Below are positions 29,812-43,606 of a DNA stretch of 64,000 nucleotides, one piece after another. Position 1 is the first letter of the stretch. Every line of letters begins with the position of its first letter. Source of the stretch: Cognatazoarcus halotolerans (lineage in GTDB: Bacteria; Pseudomonadota; Gammaproteobacteria; Burkholderiales; Rhodocyclaceae); contig NZ_WUAF01000002.1 of assembly GCF_009800965.1 (NCBI RefSeq), positions 1 to 64,000 of the forward strand, given 5' to 3'. The notes under the pieces are model-generated. The model saw nothing but the letters and a program-made list of their open reading frames with translations. It made no database searches and was not told where the DNA came from. A program made the position numbers and the translations under genes.

Positions 29812-31091
29812 ACGTTGGCAATGCGTGCGTTGGCGAGTGACAGCCGGGTCGCCAGGACTTCGAGAAAGGCCTTGTAGAAATGCATCCGGCAGGCATCCGA
29901 TGCGCGGTTGAGTATCGATGCCCGCACCGTCATCAATTCGACTTCCGTGCTGGTCTCGACGCGGGCGCTGCGTATTCCGCCACCGGCCGAGAACAGGGCC
30001 ATTTCACCAAAGCAGTCACCCGCCGTCAGAACATTGAGCAGACTGCCCTGCTTGGAGACGCGGACCTCGCCGGCGGCGATGAAACAGAAGAAATTGCCGG
30101 GCTCTCCTTCCTGCATCAGCGTCGTGCCCGGTTGGGCAACCGACCATTCCGAAATTCGGATTACTTCCCAAAGCTCGACATCGGAAAACTCCCGGAAAAA
30201 CGCCATGCCGCGCAGGCTCTGGAATTTCTGTGGCTCGGCTATGCTTCCCCGTTGCGCTTCGAGTTCGTGATTCCGGAATGCCTGGGCAAGGTCATGGGAG
30301 AAATCGCTCCAGGACTGATAGCGCTTGTCGAGATCCTTCTGCATTGCCCTCATCACGATCGCGTCGAGGCTGGGCGGTACATCTGGATTGAGCTGAGACG
30401 GTGGTGCCGCTTCGTCGTTGGTGATCCTGTACAGCAGGCTGTAATTGTTGCTCGCTTCGAACGGAAGTCTGCCGGTGAGCAACTGGTACATCACGACGCC
30501 CAGCGAGTAGATGTCCGTCTGATGATTGAGCGGAACCTCGCGAACCTGTTGCGGCGACATGTAAGCGGGAGAGCCAACGCCCGAGACCTGCGTGGTATCG
30601 CTCGCGGTGAAAAGCGCAGATCCGAAATCCGACAGCTTGATGTCCTTGCCATCGGCTGCCACCAACAGGATGTTGGCAGGCTTGATGTCGCGGTGCGTGA
30701 TGCCGTGGCGATATGCGTAGTCGAGTGCACGGGTGCACTTGAAGATGATTTCGAGCAGACGCGGGCGAGGTAGCAGGGTGTCGGCATCGGTATGGCGTTC
30801 GAGCGTGCCACCTCCGACGTACTCCATCACCACATAGCCTTCATCGGATGCCACGAAGGCATCGTAGATCTGGACGATGTGGGGGTGAATCAGTTTTCCG
30901 GCGAGCGATGCTTCGTTGAGCAGAAGGTGACGATAGAGTTTGCCCCGCTCGGGATCGCGCAGGACGCTCTGGTGGATGCGCTTGATCGCGACATTCCTCT
31001 GCGCAAAGGGATCGTGAGCGAGAAAAACCGTGCTGGTCGATCCTTCGCCCACCTGTCGGATGATCTCGTACTTGCCGATGCGCTCGCTCAT
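29808..31091 (-). CDS. Serine/threonine protein kinase with C-terminal cyclic-nucleotide-binding domain
   Basis: 427 aa, soluble. An N-terminal Hanks-type kinase (about 6-280): glycine loop VGEGSTSTV, Lys37, Glu60, HRD (133-135) with Lys137 and Asn140, DFG (155-157). A cNMP-binding domain (about 290-420) follows, with a phosphate-binding cassette GDCFGEMAL and RSARVE. The fusion suggests a kinase gated by cAMP or cGMP. It has no membrane segment or PASTA domain. Paired with the downstream ketosamine kinase gene. Substrates unknown. Confidence 0.93.
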   Translation of the reverse strand: MSERIGKYEIIRQVGEGSTSTVFLAHDPFAQRNVAIKRIHQSVLRDPERGKLYRHLLLNEASLAGKLIHPHIVQIYDAFVASDEGYVVMEYVGGGTLERHTDADTLLPRPRLLEIIFKCTRALDYAYRHGITHRDIKPANILLVAADGKDIKLSDFGSALFTASDTTQVSGVGSPAYMSPQQVREVPLNHQTDIYSLGVVMYQLLTGRLPFEASNNYSLLYRITNDEAAPPSQLNPDVPPSLDAIVMRAMQKDLDKRYQSWSDFSHDLAQAFRNHELEAQRGSIAEPQKFQSLRGMAFFREFSDVELWEVIRISEWSVAQPGTTLMQEGEPGNFFCFIAAGEVRVSKQGSLLNVLTAGDCFGEMALFSAGGGIRSARVETSTEVELMTVRASILNRASDACRMHFYKAFLEVLATRLSLANARIANV

Positions 31092-31108
31092 TGCCTTCCG
31101 CCGTATCC

Positions 31109-32605
<1,497 letters not shown>

Positions 32606-32745
32606 AATCCGGAAAAGGATACGAATGTGGTCTGTCGGTTTGGCTGCGTACCCGGGCCGGTAGGGCATGAGGACGTCGGAGCTGAGGGTGGTTCGTGAAT
32701 GATCCGCGGACTGCCTGACGATTACCTTGAAACGGGGCGCGAGGC

Positions 32746-33765
32746 ATGACGGCCAACGATGTCAGAATTATAAATCAAAAGAACCGCAGGACCCGGCGTC
32801 TGCCGGACTTCCGCAATCTCGGCGTCGCGTTGCGCGTGTTGCTGGCGGTGAACTTTCTGGGCGTGCTGACCGTGCTCGTACGCTCGGCGAGACCGGGTGA
32901 TCTTTTCGAGGGGCTGGTATTGACCTCCGGCAGGCTGGAGCTGCCGCTGCTGCTGGCCTTGCTCGTTCTGTACCTGCTCCAGCCCGTGCTTGAACGGCTA
33001 TCGTTCGAGCGGGCGCTTGGAACCGCGGGGTTCATCGTCATCGCCTGTGCGCTGCTGTCCGAGAGCCTGCTTGGCAGCAGTGCCTATGAGCGCATCGGTG
33101 CGATGAGCTGGGCGATCGCGGCAGGCGCGCTGGTACTGGTCTATTTTGACTATCGTGCCCTGCGTTTTTCGCCGGCCGAATCCGAAGCACGCCTGTTGGC
33201 GCTGACGGCGCGGATCCGGCCCCATTTTCTTTTCAACAGCCTGAATGCGGTGCTGGGCGTGATACGTTCCGATCCGCGTCGTGCCGAGACGGCGCTGGAG
33301 GAAATGGCGGACATGTTTCGCGTGGTCATGAGAGATAACCGCGAGCTCGTGACACTCGACGACGAATTGAAGCTCTGCGAACGCTATCTTGATCTCGAGC
33401 GGCTGCGTTTGGGCGAGCGCCTGCTGGTGGAGTGGTCGGTCGATGCCTGTCCCGGCGACGCGCTTATCCCGCCCCTGCTGTTGCAGCCCCTGGTCGAAAA
33501 CGCGGTATATCATGGTATCGAGCCTTCAGCCGAACCGGGTACGGTGACCATTGCGGGCGAGCTCAAATCGGGCGAGTTGCGACTAGAAGTGGCAAACCCG
33601 CTTTCACGAAGTACGCGGCACCAGGCAGGGAATCGCATGGCACTCGATAACATTCGCGAAAGGCTCATGCTTTTCTATGATCTCGAAGCGTCGCTGGGAA
33701 TCGAAAAAGGGCTGGATACCTATGTGATCCGGATTCGGCTGCCATATCGGAGGAAGAGCCCATGA
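32746..33765 (+). CDS. algZ: LytS/AlgZ-type membrane histidine kinase
   Basis: 339 aa. Four hydrophobic segments in the first 140 residues, then a His_kinase (LytS-type) domain with [16 protein letters not shown] carrying the phospho-site His. The ATP-binding N-box is [11 protein letters not shown]. The HATPase lacks the classical DxGxG stretch (EVANPLSR), as is common in AlgZ/FimS proteins. In pseudomonads AlgZ/AlgR controls alginate, type IV pili and motility. It overlaps algR by 4 nt (ATGA). Confidence 0.9.
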   Translation: MTANDVRIINQKNRRTRRLPDFRNLGVALRVLLAVNFLGVLTVLVRSARPGDLFEGLVLTSGRLELPLLLALLVLYLLQPVLERLSFERALGTAGFIVIACALLSESLLGSSAYERIGAMSWAIAAGALVLVYFDYRALRFSPAESEARLLALTARIRPHFLFNSLNAVLGVIRSDPRRAETALEEMADMFRVVMRDNRELVTLDDELKLCERYLDLERLRLGERLLVEWSVDACPGDALIPPLLLQPLVENAVYHGIEPSAEPGTVTIAGELKSGELRLEVANPLSRSTRHQAGNRMALDNIRERLMLFYDLEASLGIEKGLDTYVIRIRLPYRRKSP

Positions 33766-34517
33766 ACGATGTTCTCAAGGTGCTCATCGTAGACGACGAG
33801 GCGATGGCGCGCGCTCGACTCAGGGACCTGCTCGGTGATATCGCCGACGAGTATCCGACCCGGGTGGTCGGGATGGTTGCAAATGGCGCGGAAGCGCTGC
33901 GGATGATCGAGCAGGAACCTGTCGATCTGGTGCTCGCCGATATCCGCATGCCGGTCATGGACGGGGTCGAGTTTGCGCGGAAGCTGGCTGAGAGGCCGTG
34001 TCCGCCGGGCGTCATCTTTACCACGGCTTACGACGAATATGCGGTGACCGCATTCGACGTCGAAGCCGTGGATTATCTGGTCAAGCCTGTGCGCGCGGGT
34101 CGGCTGGCTGCGGCGCTGGCACGCTTTCGACGTAGCCGGACGCCAGAGACGGGGGGCGAGGGCGCCGGGGGCGAAGGGCGAACGCATTTCAGCGTCACGG
34201 AAAGGGGGCGCATCCTGTTGGTTCCGGTCGACGAGGTGCGCTACCTGAAGGCGGAAATGAAGTACGTCACGGCCTTTACTTCCGAGCGCGACTATGTGCT
34301 CGACGAATCGCTCGTGCAGCTCGAAGAAGAGTTCGGCGAGCGCTTTTTGCGTATTCATCGCAACTGCCTTGTCGCGCGCTCGGCCATTGTCGGGGTCGAG
34401 CGCGAAGGCGAGGCGGACGGTGAGCCACACTGGGCTGTGCTTCTCGCCGGTGTGGCGGAGCGCCTGCCGATAAGCCGTCGCCAGTGGCCAACGGTAAAGG
34501 CGACGCTCAAGCTCTAA
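33762..34517 (+). CDS. algR: LytTR-family response regulator AlgR
   Basis: 251 aa. A receiver domain (1-125) with DDEAM, phospho-acceptor Asp60 in LVLADIRMPVMDG and Lys in VDYLVKPV, then a LytTR DNA-binding domain (about 148-250) with YLKAEMKYVTAFT and FLRIHRNCLV. The pair algZ-algR followed by converging ppc leaves only 6 nt between stops. Confidence 0.92.
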   Translation: MNDVLKVLIVDDEAMARARLRDLLGDIADEYPTRVVGMVANGAEALRMIEQEPVDLVLADIRMPVMDGVEFARKLAERPCPPGVIFTTAYDEYAVTAFDVEAVDYLVKPVRAGRLAAALARFRRSRTPETGGEGAGGEGRTHFSVTERGRILLVPVDEVRYLKAEMKYVTAFTSERDYVLDESLVQLEEEFGERFLRIHRNCLVARSAIVGVEREGEADGEPHWAVLLAGVAERLPISRRQWPTVKATLKL

Positions 34518-34523
34518 CCGCCC

Positions 34524-37271
<2,748 letters not shown>

Positions 37272-37303
37272 TACTGTATCGTCCTGTGTTCGGTTGGGCC
37301 GTT

Positions 37304-37834
37304 TCAATGGTCCTTTTCCTTCATTCTCGCCCGGGCAGCGTCGATGGACTGCTCGATGTATTGCCCGTAAAAGTCGGGGAGTCGCATGCCGACGATTGCC
37401 TCGTCAAGGCGCTCGCCCGACGGGCCGTAGAGAGCCAGTGTCGGAGCAAACCTGATCTTCTGCTCCTTCGCGAAATTCCGGTGCGTGCTTGTCTGTCCGC
37501 GAAAATCGATCAGCGGCCGGTCCGAGTCGATGTCTATCTGACGGTATTTCACGGCATCCTTCAGATGCGCATCCCTCGACATCGGGATCAGGTATTCCCG
37601 GCGAGCCCGTTCGCACCACTGACAGTCGGCCTGACTGAACAGCACCAGTATCGGTGATCCCGACTTCTGCGCCGCTCGCCCATCGGCCTGAAGATCATCG
37701 GCACGCGGCAGATCGGTCGCCATGCCGAAGCTCCAGCACATGCATGCTAAAATCGCGGCCGTCTTTCGCGCTATCGGTGCGAACCCTGATGCTGCAGTGC
37801 GAAATGCGCTTGTCGAGCATTGCATCCCAGTCAT
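37304..37834 (-). CDS. Exported thioredoxin-fold protein (CxxC)
   Basis: 176 aa from the ATG at 37834 (37825 is an equal alternative). A positively charged N-terminus and hydrophobic [15 protein letters not shown] (about 25-39) suggest an export signal. The mature part is thioredoxin-like with Cys71-Gln-Trp-Cys74 after VLFSQAD, and [14 protein letters not shown] supplies the cis-Pro region. It resembles SoxW-like periplasmic thiol reductases. The start lies only 20 nt from the divergent hemC start, so promoters must overlap coding sequence or the true start is lower. Confidence 0.8.
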   Translation of the reverse strand: MTGMQCSTSAFRTAASGFAPIARKTAAILACMCWSFGMATDLPRADDLQADGRAAQKSGSPILVLFSQADCQWCERARREYLIPMSRDAHLKDAVKYRQIDIDSDRPLIDFRGQTSTHRNFAKEQKIRFAPTLALYGPSGERLDEAIVGMRLPDFYGQYIEQSIDAARARMKEKDH

Positions 37835-37854
37835 CCCAATTGTGAGTTCCTATC

Positions 37855-38802
37855 GTGACCCTTGAGATCAGCGGGCACCCGGCCCCCGAGCGCATTGTGA
37901 TCGCCACCCGAGAGAGTCGCCTGGCCCTTTGGCAGGCGGAGCATGTCAAGGCGCGCCTCGAAGGATTGTATCCCGCCTGCAGGGTGGAATTGCTGGGCAT
38001 GACCACCCGCGGTGATCAGATTCTTGACCGCCCGCTTGCCAAGGTCGGCGGCAAGGGGTTGTTCGTGAAAGAACTGGAAACGGCGCTGCTGGACGGTCGC
38101 GCAGATATTGCGGTGCATTCGATGAAGGATGTGCCGATGCAGATGGGCGAAGCGTTTGCGCTCGCGTGCGTCTCCGAGCGCGAGGTGCCCTTCGACGCAT
38201 TCGTTTCGTCCCGATACGAATCGCTCGACGACATGCCGCCGGGCGCCGTGGTCGGCACCTCGAGCCTGCGACGGGAGGCCCAACTGCACGCCAACTATCC
38301 GATGCTCGCGGTGACCAGCCTGCGTGGCAACCTCGATACGCGTCTGCGCAAGCTCGATGAGGGGCAGTACGATGCGATCATTCTCGCTGCCGCGGGGCTC
38401 ATCCGCCTCGGGCTGAAGGAGCGCATCCGCACTGTATTGCCTGCTGAGATCTCCTTGCCTGCGGCTGGGCAGGGCGCGCTTGGGATCGAGGCACTGGCAT
38501 CCCGGCCGGAGATCAGGCAGTGGCTCGGGCCGCTCAACGACCCGTTTACCGCTGCTTCCGTGACGGCGGAGCGTGCCGTTTCCCGCTCACTCGCAGGTAG
38601 CTGCGAAGTGCCGCTCGGCGCGTTCGCCGAGGTTCGGGATGGCCGTTTGTGGTTGCGCGGTTTCGTGGCATCGCCCGACGGGGCGCGTTTTGCTCGCAGC
38701 GAACTCGACGGAGCGCTGACCGATGCCGAAGGCCTCGGCATCCGTCTGGCCGAAGAGCTTCGGGCGCAAGGCGCGGAAGAGATTCTCGCGACACTCGGCT
38801 GA
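37855..38802 (+). CDS. hemC: Porphobilinogen deaminase
   Basis: 315 aa with a GTG start. It joins four porphobilinogens into hydroxymethylbilane on a dipyrromethane cofactor bound to Cys250 ([15 protein letters not shown]). [19 protein letters not shown] and the catalytic Asp region HSMKDVPMQ are intact. It is the first of hemC-hemD-hemX-hemY, the usual proteobacterial order. Confidence 0.98.
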   Translation: MTLEISGHPAPERIVIATRESRLALWQAEHVKARLEGLYPACRVELLGMTTRGDQILDRPLAKVGGKGLFVKELETALLDGRADIAVHSMKDVPMQMGEAFALACVSEREVPFDAFVSSRYESLDDMPPGAVVGTSSLRREAQLHANYPMLAVTSLRGNLDTRLRKLDEGQYDAIILAAAGLIRLGLKERIRTVLPAEISLPAAGQGALGIEALASRPEIRQWLGPLNDPFTAASVTAERAVSRSLAGSCEVPLGAFAEVRDGRLWLRGFVASPDGARFARSELDGALTDAEGLGIRLAEELRAQGAEEILATLG

Positions 38803-38809
38803 GCCAGCG

Positions 38810-39601
38810 ATGCCGATGGCCTCCGGCGGAGGGTTCGAGGGGCGCCATGTCGTCGTAACAAGGCCGCCCGAACAGGCTGGCCGGCTCTCGGAGCTGATCC
38901 GGGATCGCGGTGGCGTGGCAGTGCAGTTTCCGGTATTGGCGATCGAGAAGGCCGAGAGCGACGGAGACCTTGCGGCCGCGGTGCAGGCACTTGATTCGTT
39001 CGATATTGCTTTTTTTGTAAGCCCAAATGCGGTCAGATATGCGCTTGACTATGTGTTGGCGCGGCGGTCCTGGCCGGAAAGACTCGCATTGGCAACGGTC
39101 GGGAAAGGGAGCAAGCAGGCTATCGAAGCATACGGGCTGGGTGAAGTGTTGGCACCCGAGTCCGGTTTCGACAGCGAAGCGGTTCTTGCGCTCGAGGCCT
39201 TTTCCGAAACGCGTATCGCTGGTCGGCACCTCGTCATTTTCAGGGGGGATGGCGGTCGCGACCTGTTGGGCGAGACGGTGCGTCAGCGCGGTGCCAGCGT
39301 CACTTACGTGACCTGCTACCGGCGCGCCTGTCCGGCCGGTGACGGTGCTAAGCTGCTGGCCCTCGCGGCTGCTGGGCGGCTCGACGCGATCACGCTGACC
39401 AGCAGCGAGGGTGTCGACAACCTCGTGAAGATGCTCGGTGAGCGCGGTACGGCGGCCCTGAGCGCCATTCCCGTTTTTGCTCCTCACCCACGGATCGTGG
39501 AGCGAGCGAATCGCGCAGGTTTCACAACTGTGCGGTTGACTGCGCCGGGCGATGACGGTTTGATGCAGGCTCTGGATGTCCATTTCAACAGCCTCGGTTA
39601 A
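38810..39601 (+). CDS. hemD: Uroporphyrinogen-III synthase
   Basis: 263 aa from the ATG at 38810, 7 nt after hemC; MASGGG six nt later is an alternative. It cyclises hydroxymethylbilane with D-ring inversion. The two-domain HemD fold shows FFVSPNAVRYAL and DAITLTSSEGVDNLV, the two surface loops that line the cleft. The family is poorly conserved, and the assignment rests on these motifs and on operon position. Confidence 0.95.
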   Translation: MPMASGGGFEGRHVVVTRPPEQAGRLSELIRDRGGVAVQFPVLAIEKAESDGDLAAAVQALDSFDIAFFVSPNAVRYALDYVLARRSWPERLALATVGKGSKQAIEAYGLGEVLAPESGFDSEAVLALEAFSETRIAGRHLVIFRGDGGRDLLGETVRQRGASVTYVTCYRRACPAGDGAKLLALAAAGRLDAITLTSSEGVDNLVKMLGERGTAALSAIPVFAPHPRIVERANRAGFTTVRLTAPGDDGLMQALDVHFNSLG

Positions 39602-39610
39602 TATTGGCCC

Positions 39611-40942
39611 ATGAGCGATCAGACCCCTGAACTGAACTCCCCGTCCGAAGCGGGGCCCTCGAGCATCTCGTCGACGCCCGCCGAGCCTGTCCGGAAGGGA
39701 AGCCGGAACAACTGGATCGTGCCGCTTCTTGCGATAGGTCTGCTGATCGCGTTCGCGGCGGTCGCATGGCAGTGGGTATATTCGCGTGAGCGGATCGGCG
39801 AGCTGCGTCAGGAGCTGGCGCAGCGCCTTGGCGATGGGGACGCGACTGCCCGTCAGGCCCGTGCCGAGGCACGCCTCGCGACGGAAAGCATTACCGAGCT
39901 GCAGGTAAGGCTCGCCAAGATCGAGGCTCAGGTTTCCGAGTCGCAGGGCCAGCAGGCCGCGCTCGAGGCACTCTACCAATCGTTGTCGCGCAATCGCGAA
40001 GAACAGGTTCTTGCCGAAGTTGAACAGGCTGTCGTGCTGGCTTCGCAGCAGCTTCAGCTCGCCGGCAATACCGAGGCGGCGCTGACGGCGCTGCAGGGCG
40101 CGGAGGCGCGGCTTGGTCAGTTGGACGCCGGCCCGCTGGTGGCGCTTCGAAAGGCGCTCGGCAACGATATCGAGCGGCTCAAGATGAGCTCTCAGGTGGA
40201 CATCTCGGGGCTGTCGGTGAAACTTGATCTGATGATCGCGAGAATCGATGATCTTGGTCTTGCCTTCACCGGCGAGGCGCAGGCGACGCCGGTCGAGCGG
40301 CCCGAACCGAATACGAGCAACCGCTTCGTCGAGATGGCCCTGCAGTTCGGCAAGGAGTTGTGGGTAGAGCTTCGTCAGCTGATCCGCGTCGAAAGACTCG
40401 ATACAGCGGACCCGGCGTTGCTGTCGCCTGCTCAAAGTGTCTTCCTGAGGGAAAATCTGAGGCTGCGACTGCTGTCGGCGCGACTCGCGCTGCTCGGCCG
40501 CGATTCGGTCAGCTACAAGTCTGATATCGGGCAATCGATCAAGTGGCTGCAGCGTTATTTCGATCTCAGGAGCGAACCGGTTCAGCGGACGATCGAAGAG
40601 CTCGGCCAGCTTGAGAATGTCGAGCTGGCCTCCGGGCGCATGCCGTCGCTTGGCGATACCCTGGCAGTCCTGCGGGGCCTGCAGCTTCGTGGAGCCCCCC
40701 CGGCCGAGCTGCCCAGAACGGAATCGTCCAGGGAGGTGGTGCCCCAGGGTGAGGCCGCTCAGGCCACCCCGAGTGCTTCGACCGCCCACAAGGCGCCCGT
40801 GCGTGAGGTCGCGCAGCATCCCGCACCCGCCGCTCCGAACGAGTCGAAAGCCGCACAGGAGCCAGGGCAGGCGCCTGTCCACGGCGAAAAGCCTGCAAGC
40901 GGTTCTGCGCCTGCGACGGCTGACAAGCCGGCTGGTCACTAG
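39611..40942 (+). CDS. hemX: HemX-like membrane protein
   Basis: 443 aa. A Ser/Pro-rich cytoplasmic leader, one membrane segment (WIVPLLAIGLLIAFAAVAW, about 35-55), a coiled coil, then a helical HemX domain of unclear function and a Pro/Ala-rich tail (about 370-443). Often labelled a uroporphyrinogen-III methyltransferase, but no SAM-binding motif is visible. Lies 9 nt after hemD and 11 nt before hemY. Confidence 0.93.
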   Translation: MSDQTPELNSPSEAGPSSISSTPAEPVRKGSRNNWIVPLLAIGLLIAFAAVAWQWVYSRERIGELRQELAQRLGDGDATARQARAEARLATESITELQVRLAKIEAQVSESQGQQAALEALYQSLSRNREEQVLAEVEQAVVLASQQLQLAGNTEAALTALQGAEARLGQLDAGPLVALRKALGNDIERLKMSSQVDISGLSVKLDLMIARIDDLGLAFTGEAQATPVERPEPNTSNRFVEMALQFGKELWVELRQLIRVERLDTADPALLSPAQSVFLRENLRLRLLSARLALLGRDSVSYKSDIGQSIKWLQRYFDLRSEPVQRTIEELGQLENVELASGRMPSLGDTLAVLRGLQLRGAPPAELPRTESSREVVPQGEAAQATPSASTAHKAPVREVAQHPAPAAPNESKAAQEPGQAPVHGEKPASGSAPATADKPAGH

Positions 40943-40953
40943 GAGGGCGCGGA

Positions 40954-42135
40954 ATGCGGATACTCTTCTGGCTGATCGGACTGTTTGCGCTCGCTGCCGG
41001 CCTGGCTTTGGTGGCAGAAGTCAATACCGGCTACGTGCTGGTCGTCTCCCCGCCTTACCGGGTACAGCTTTCGTTGAATCTTTTTGCGCTGATGCTGTTG
41101 GTCGGTTTCGTGGCTGCCTATCTGCTGTTGCGATTGATTCGAAGGACGCTGCAATTGCCCGGTCAGGTGGGTCGGATGCGTCGGCAGCGTCGCCGTGACA
41201 AGGCTCAGGGTGCCTTGCGTGATTCCGTGAGGCTTTATCTTGAAGGGCGTTATGCCCACTCGCTCAAGGAAGCAAACAAGGCGAGCAAGGAGGATGAGAG
41301 CCGGGGCCTTGCAGCGATCATGGCGGGCAGGGCGGCCTATGCAATGCGTGATGAGTTGCGCTACCGCGAGTGGATGGCAAAGGCCGCGGAGCTCGACCCT
41401 GAAGTGCGAACCGCGCGTTTGATGACCGAGGCGGATCTGGCGCTTGACGCACGCCGCTTCGACGAAGCCGCTTCGAGGCTCGAAGATCTGCGTCAGGGTG
41501 GTGAGCGCCACGTTGCCGCTCAGCGGCTTGCGCTGCGCAGTGCCCAGGCCCTCGGACATTGGGAAGAGGTCGTGCGTCTTGCCAGGCAGCTGGCCAAGCA
41601 CAAGGCGATGAGCCCGGAGGCGGCGGCGGTCACGCTGCGCAGGGCGCATATCGAGAACATGAAGAGCCGGTCAGATGATGGTGCGGCGATCGCAGATTAC
41701 TGGAAACAGATCCCGCCGACCGAGCAACGGGACCGCTTGCTTGTCGAAAAGGCGGTGCCGTTACTGGTGGCTTCCGGAGAAGGTGCGATCGCCCGCCGCA
41801 CGATTGAGGAACTGCTCGATCAGGAGTGGGAGCCGGCGCTTGCCGCCGTCTATGCGGACTGTTGCGCAGACGATCAGGCAACTGCAGGCATTGCCCGGGC
41901 CGAGGGTTGGCTGCGCAAGTATCCGAAGGATGACGGCCTCCTTCTGACGCTGGGCCGGCTCTGTCTGCAGGTGCAGTTGTGGGGCAAGGCGCAGAGCTAT
42001 CTCGAGGCTTCTCTGGCGATCCGCAAGAACGTTGCGGCTCATCTTGCGCTTGCGAGGCTTGCCGAACGGCTCGAGCGCCCTGCCGACGCGCAGAAGCATT
42101 ACCGGGCGGCGGCGGAGTTGTCTGGCGGAAAGTGA
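40954..42135 (+). CDS. hemY: HemY-like TPR membrane protein
   Basis: 393 aa. Two N-terminal membrane segments (about 4-24 and 40-62) and then TPR-type helical repeats. This is the proteobacterial HemY, not protoporphyrinogen oxidase; it probably scaffolds late heme-synthesis enzymes at the membrane. Last gene of hemC-D-X-Y, closed by a strong bidirectional terminator. Confidence 0.94.
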   Translation: MRILFWLIGLFALAAGLALVAEVNTGYVLVVSPPYRVQLSLNLFALMLLVGFVAAYLLLRLIRRTLQLPGQVGRMRRQRRRDKAQGALRDSVRLYLEGRYAHSLKEANKASKEDESRGLAAIMAGRAAYAMRDELRYREWMAKAAELDPEVRTARLMTEADLALDARRFDEAASRLEDLRQGGERHVAAQRLALRSAQALGHWEEVVRLARQLAKHKAMSPEAAAVTLRRAHIENMKSRSDDGAAIADYWKQIPPTEQRDRLLVEKAVPLLVASGEGAIARRTIEELLDQEWEPALAAVYADCCADDQATAGIARAEGWLRKYPKDDGLLLTLGRLCLQVQLWGKAQSYLEASLAIRKNVAAHLALARLAERLERPADAQKHYRAAAELSGGK

Positions 42136-42150
42136 GTTCCCGTCGGCTCC

Positions 42151-42198
42151 CGTAAGCAAAAACGCCCGCTCTGTACAGTGCGGGCGTTTTTGCTTACG
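42151..42198. terminator. Bidirectional terminator between hemY and hemF
   Basis: A perfect 19-bp inverted repeat (42151-42169 with 42180-42198) with a GC core and A/T-rich outer arms, so a T-run follows the GC stem in each direction. It ends both hemY (+) and hemF (-). Confidence 0.95.
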
Positions 42199-42210
42199 GG
42201 ATTCGGCTCC

Positions 42211-43119
42211 TTACGCCGCCCAATCACGGGGGATCAGGAATTCCTTGTACAAACGTTCTTCAGGCGTGCCTTCCGCCGGTTGCCAATCGTAGCGCCACTT
42301 CACGGTCGGCGGCATGGACATCAGGATCGATTCCGTCCGACCTCCGCTCTGCAGTCCAAACAGCGTTCCGCGGTCGAAAACAAGATTGAATTCGACGTAG
42401 CGTCCCCGTCGATATGCCTGAAAATCACGTTCTTCTTCGGAGTACGGTAGGCTTTGGCGACGTTCTATGATCGGCATGTAGGCATCGAGAAAGGCGTCGC
42501 CGATGCTCCGGGTCATTGAAAAGGCTGAATCGAACTCGATTCGCCCGTCTGCGCCAAGATCGTCGAAGAACAGTCCTCCGACGCCTCGCGGTTCGTTGCG
42601 ATGCTTGAGGTAGAAATAGCGATCGCACCACTCCTTGAGACGCCGATATTCGGCTTCACCCCAAGGCATCACCGCCGCCTTGCACGCCCGGTGAAAATGA
42701 ATCACGTCTTCTTCGACCGGATAATAGGGAGTGAGGTCGATCCCGCCGCCAAACCACCACACTGGAGCCTTGCCCTCGGACGTCGCCATGAAGAAACGCA
42801 CGTTCATGTGAACCGTGGGGCAGTGCGGATTGCGCGGGTGGAGCACCAGCGATACGCCCATCGCTTCGAATGCCCGGCCGGCAAGTTCGGGACGATTCGC
42901 AGTTGCCGAGGACGGCATCGCCGCTCCCATTACGTGTGAAAAGTTGCAGCCGCCCCGTTCGAAGAAATTCCCCTCTTCGATTACGCGTGTGATGCCGCCA
43001 CCCCCTTGCGGCCGGGTCCATTCATCTCGGGCAAACGGCTTGCCATCGAAGGTTTCCAGCGCGTTGACGATACGGCGCTGAAGATCCAGCAGGTATTCCT
43101 TTACGGTGGCGGAGTTCAT
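42211..43119 (-). CDS. hemF: Oxygen-dependent coproporphyrinogen-III oxidase
   Basis: 302 aa. Aerobic decarboxylation of coproporphyrinogen III to protoporphyrinogen IX. Signature segments include NCHxHMN-like [29 protein letters not shown] and [12 protein letters not shown], all intact. It faces hemC-D-X-Y across a shared terminator, so four of the heme-pathway genes cluster here and hemA is 20 kb upstream. Confidence 0.98.
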   Translation of the reverse strand: MNSATVKEYLLDLQRRIVNALETFDGKPFARDEWTRPQGGGGITRVIEEGNFFERGGCNFSHVMGAAMPSSATANRPELAGRAFEAMGVSLVLHPRNPHCPTVHMNVRFFMATSEGKAPVWWFGGGIDLTPYYPVEEDVIHFHRACKAAVMPWGEAEYRRLKEWCDRYFYLKHRNEPRGVGGLFFDDLGADGRIEFDSAFSMTRSIGDAFLDAYMPIIERRQSLPYSEEERDFQAYRRGRYVEFNLVFDRGTLFGLQSGGRTESILMSMPPTVKWRYDWQPAEGTPEERLYKEFLIPRDWAA

Positions 43120-43128
43120 GTCTGAGAA

Positions 43129-43461
43129 TCAGGTCTTGTCGTCGACCTTGGCCGCACCGGTACCAGATTTCATGGCTGAAATCGCGGTGTCGCGGGCCGC
43201 GACGTCCTTGAACATCGGGCTCGTGCCGACCACTTGGCCGTTCGAGGCCTTGAGATTGAAGAAGGGGCGGCCGTCACTCGCTTCCTTGAGTTCGTAGCGT
43301 CCGTCCTCCGTAGAGTTCTTGCGTACCGACTCAATACCGTTGGTCGCACTTGCCTTGGCGTTGTAACCTTCGCTGCGGACCAGGGTTCCACCGTCGGCGT
43401 TGAGCAGCTTGAAGTAAAACTCGCCTTTTTCGTTCTTGGTCAGTTCGAACTTCAGGGACAT
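43129..43461 (-). CDS. YegP-family protein (two DUF1508 repeats)
   Basis: 110 aa from the ATG at 43461, with GAGGAG 7 nt upstream; the longer frame to 43710 overlaps purD antisense-free sequence without a start signal. Two tandem DUF1508 units are visible: FELTKNEKGEFYFKLLNADGG and YELKEASDGRPFFNLKASNG. Each ends in a serine-rich SEGY/GTSPMF turn. Short beta proteins of unknown role, widespread in Proteobacteria. It lies 9 nt upstream of hemF on the same strand. Confidence 0.92.
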   Translation of the reverse strand: MSLKFELTKNEKGEFYFKLLNADGGTLVRSEGYNAKASATNGIESVRKNSTEDGRYELKEASDGRPFFNLKASNGQVVGTSPMFKDVAARDTAISAMKSGTGAAKVDDKT

Positions 43462-43606
43462 ATCGATCTCCTCGGTTTGCCAGCCTGCGGGGTGCAGGCT
43501 CCCGATCGCAGAATACACTGCAATATGACTTGTCCGCCCCGGTCGCACGGCCGCTTTGGGTGGCAGCTTGTGAATTTGGGTCGCATGACGGAAAAATTGC
43601 CGCGCG

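Noticed and set aside
38546..40939. 797-codon open frame antisense to hemC, hemD and hemX
   Set aside because: Spans three well-supported plus-strand genes, composition is Arg/Gly/His-rich, no motifs.
39611..40942. HemX as a uroporphyrinogen-III C-methyltransferase
   Set aside because: No SAM-binding or CobA-type motifs; single membrane segment plus helical domain instead.
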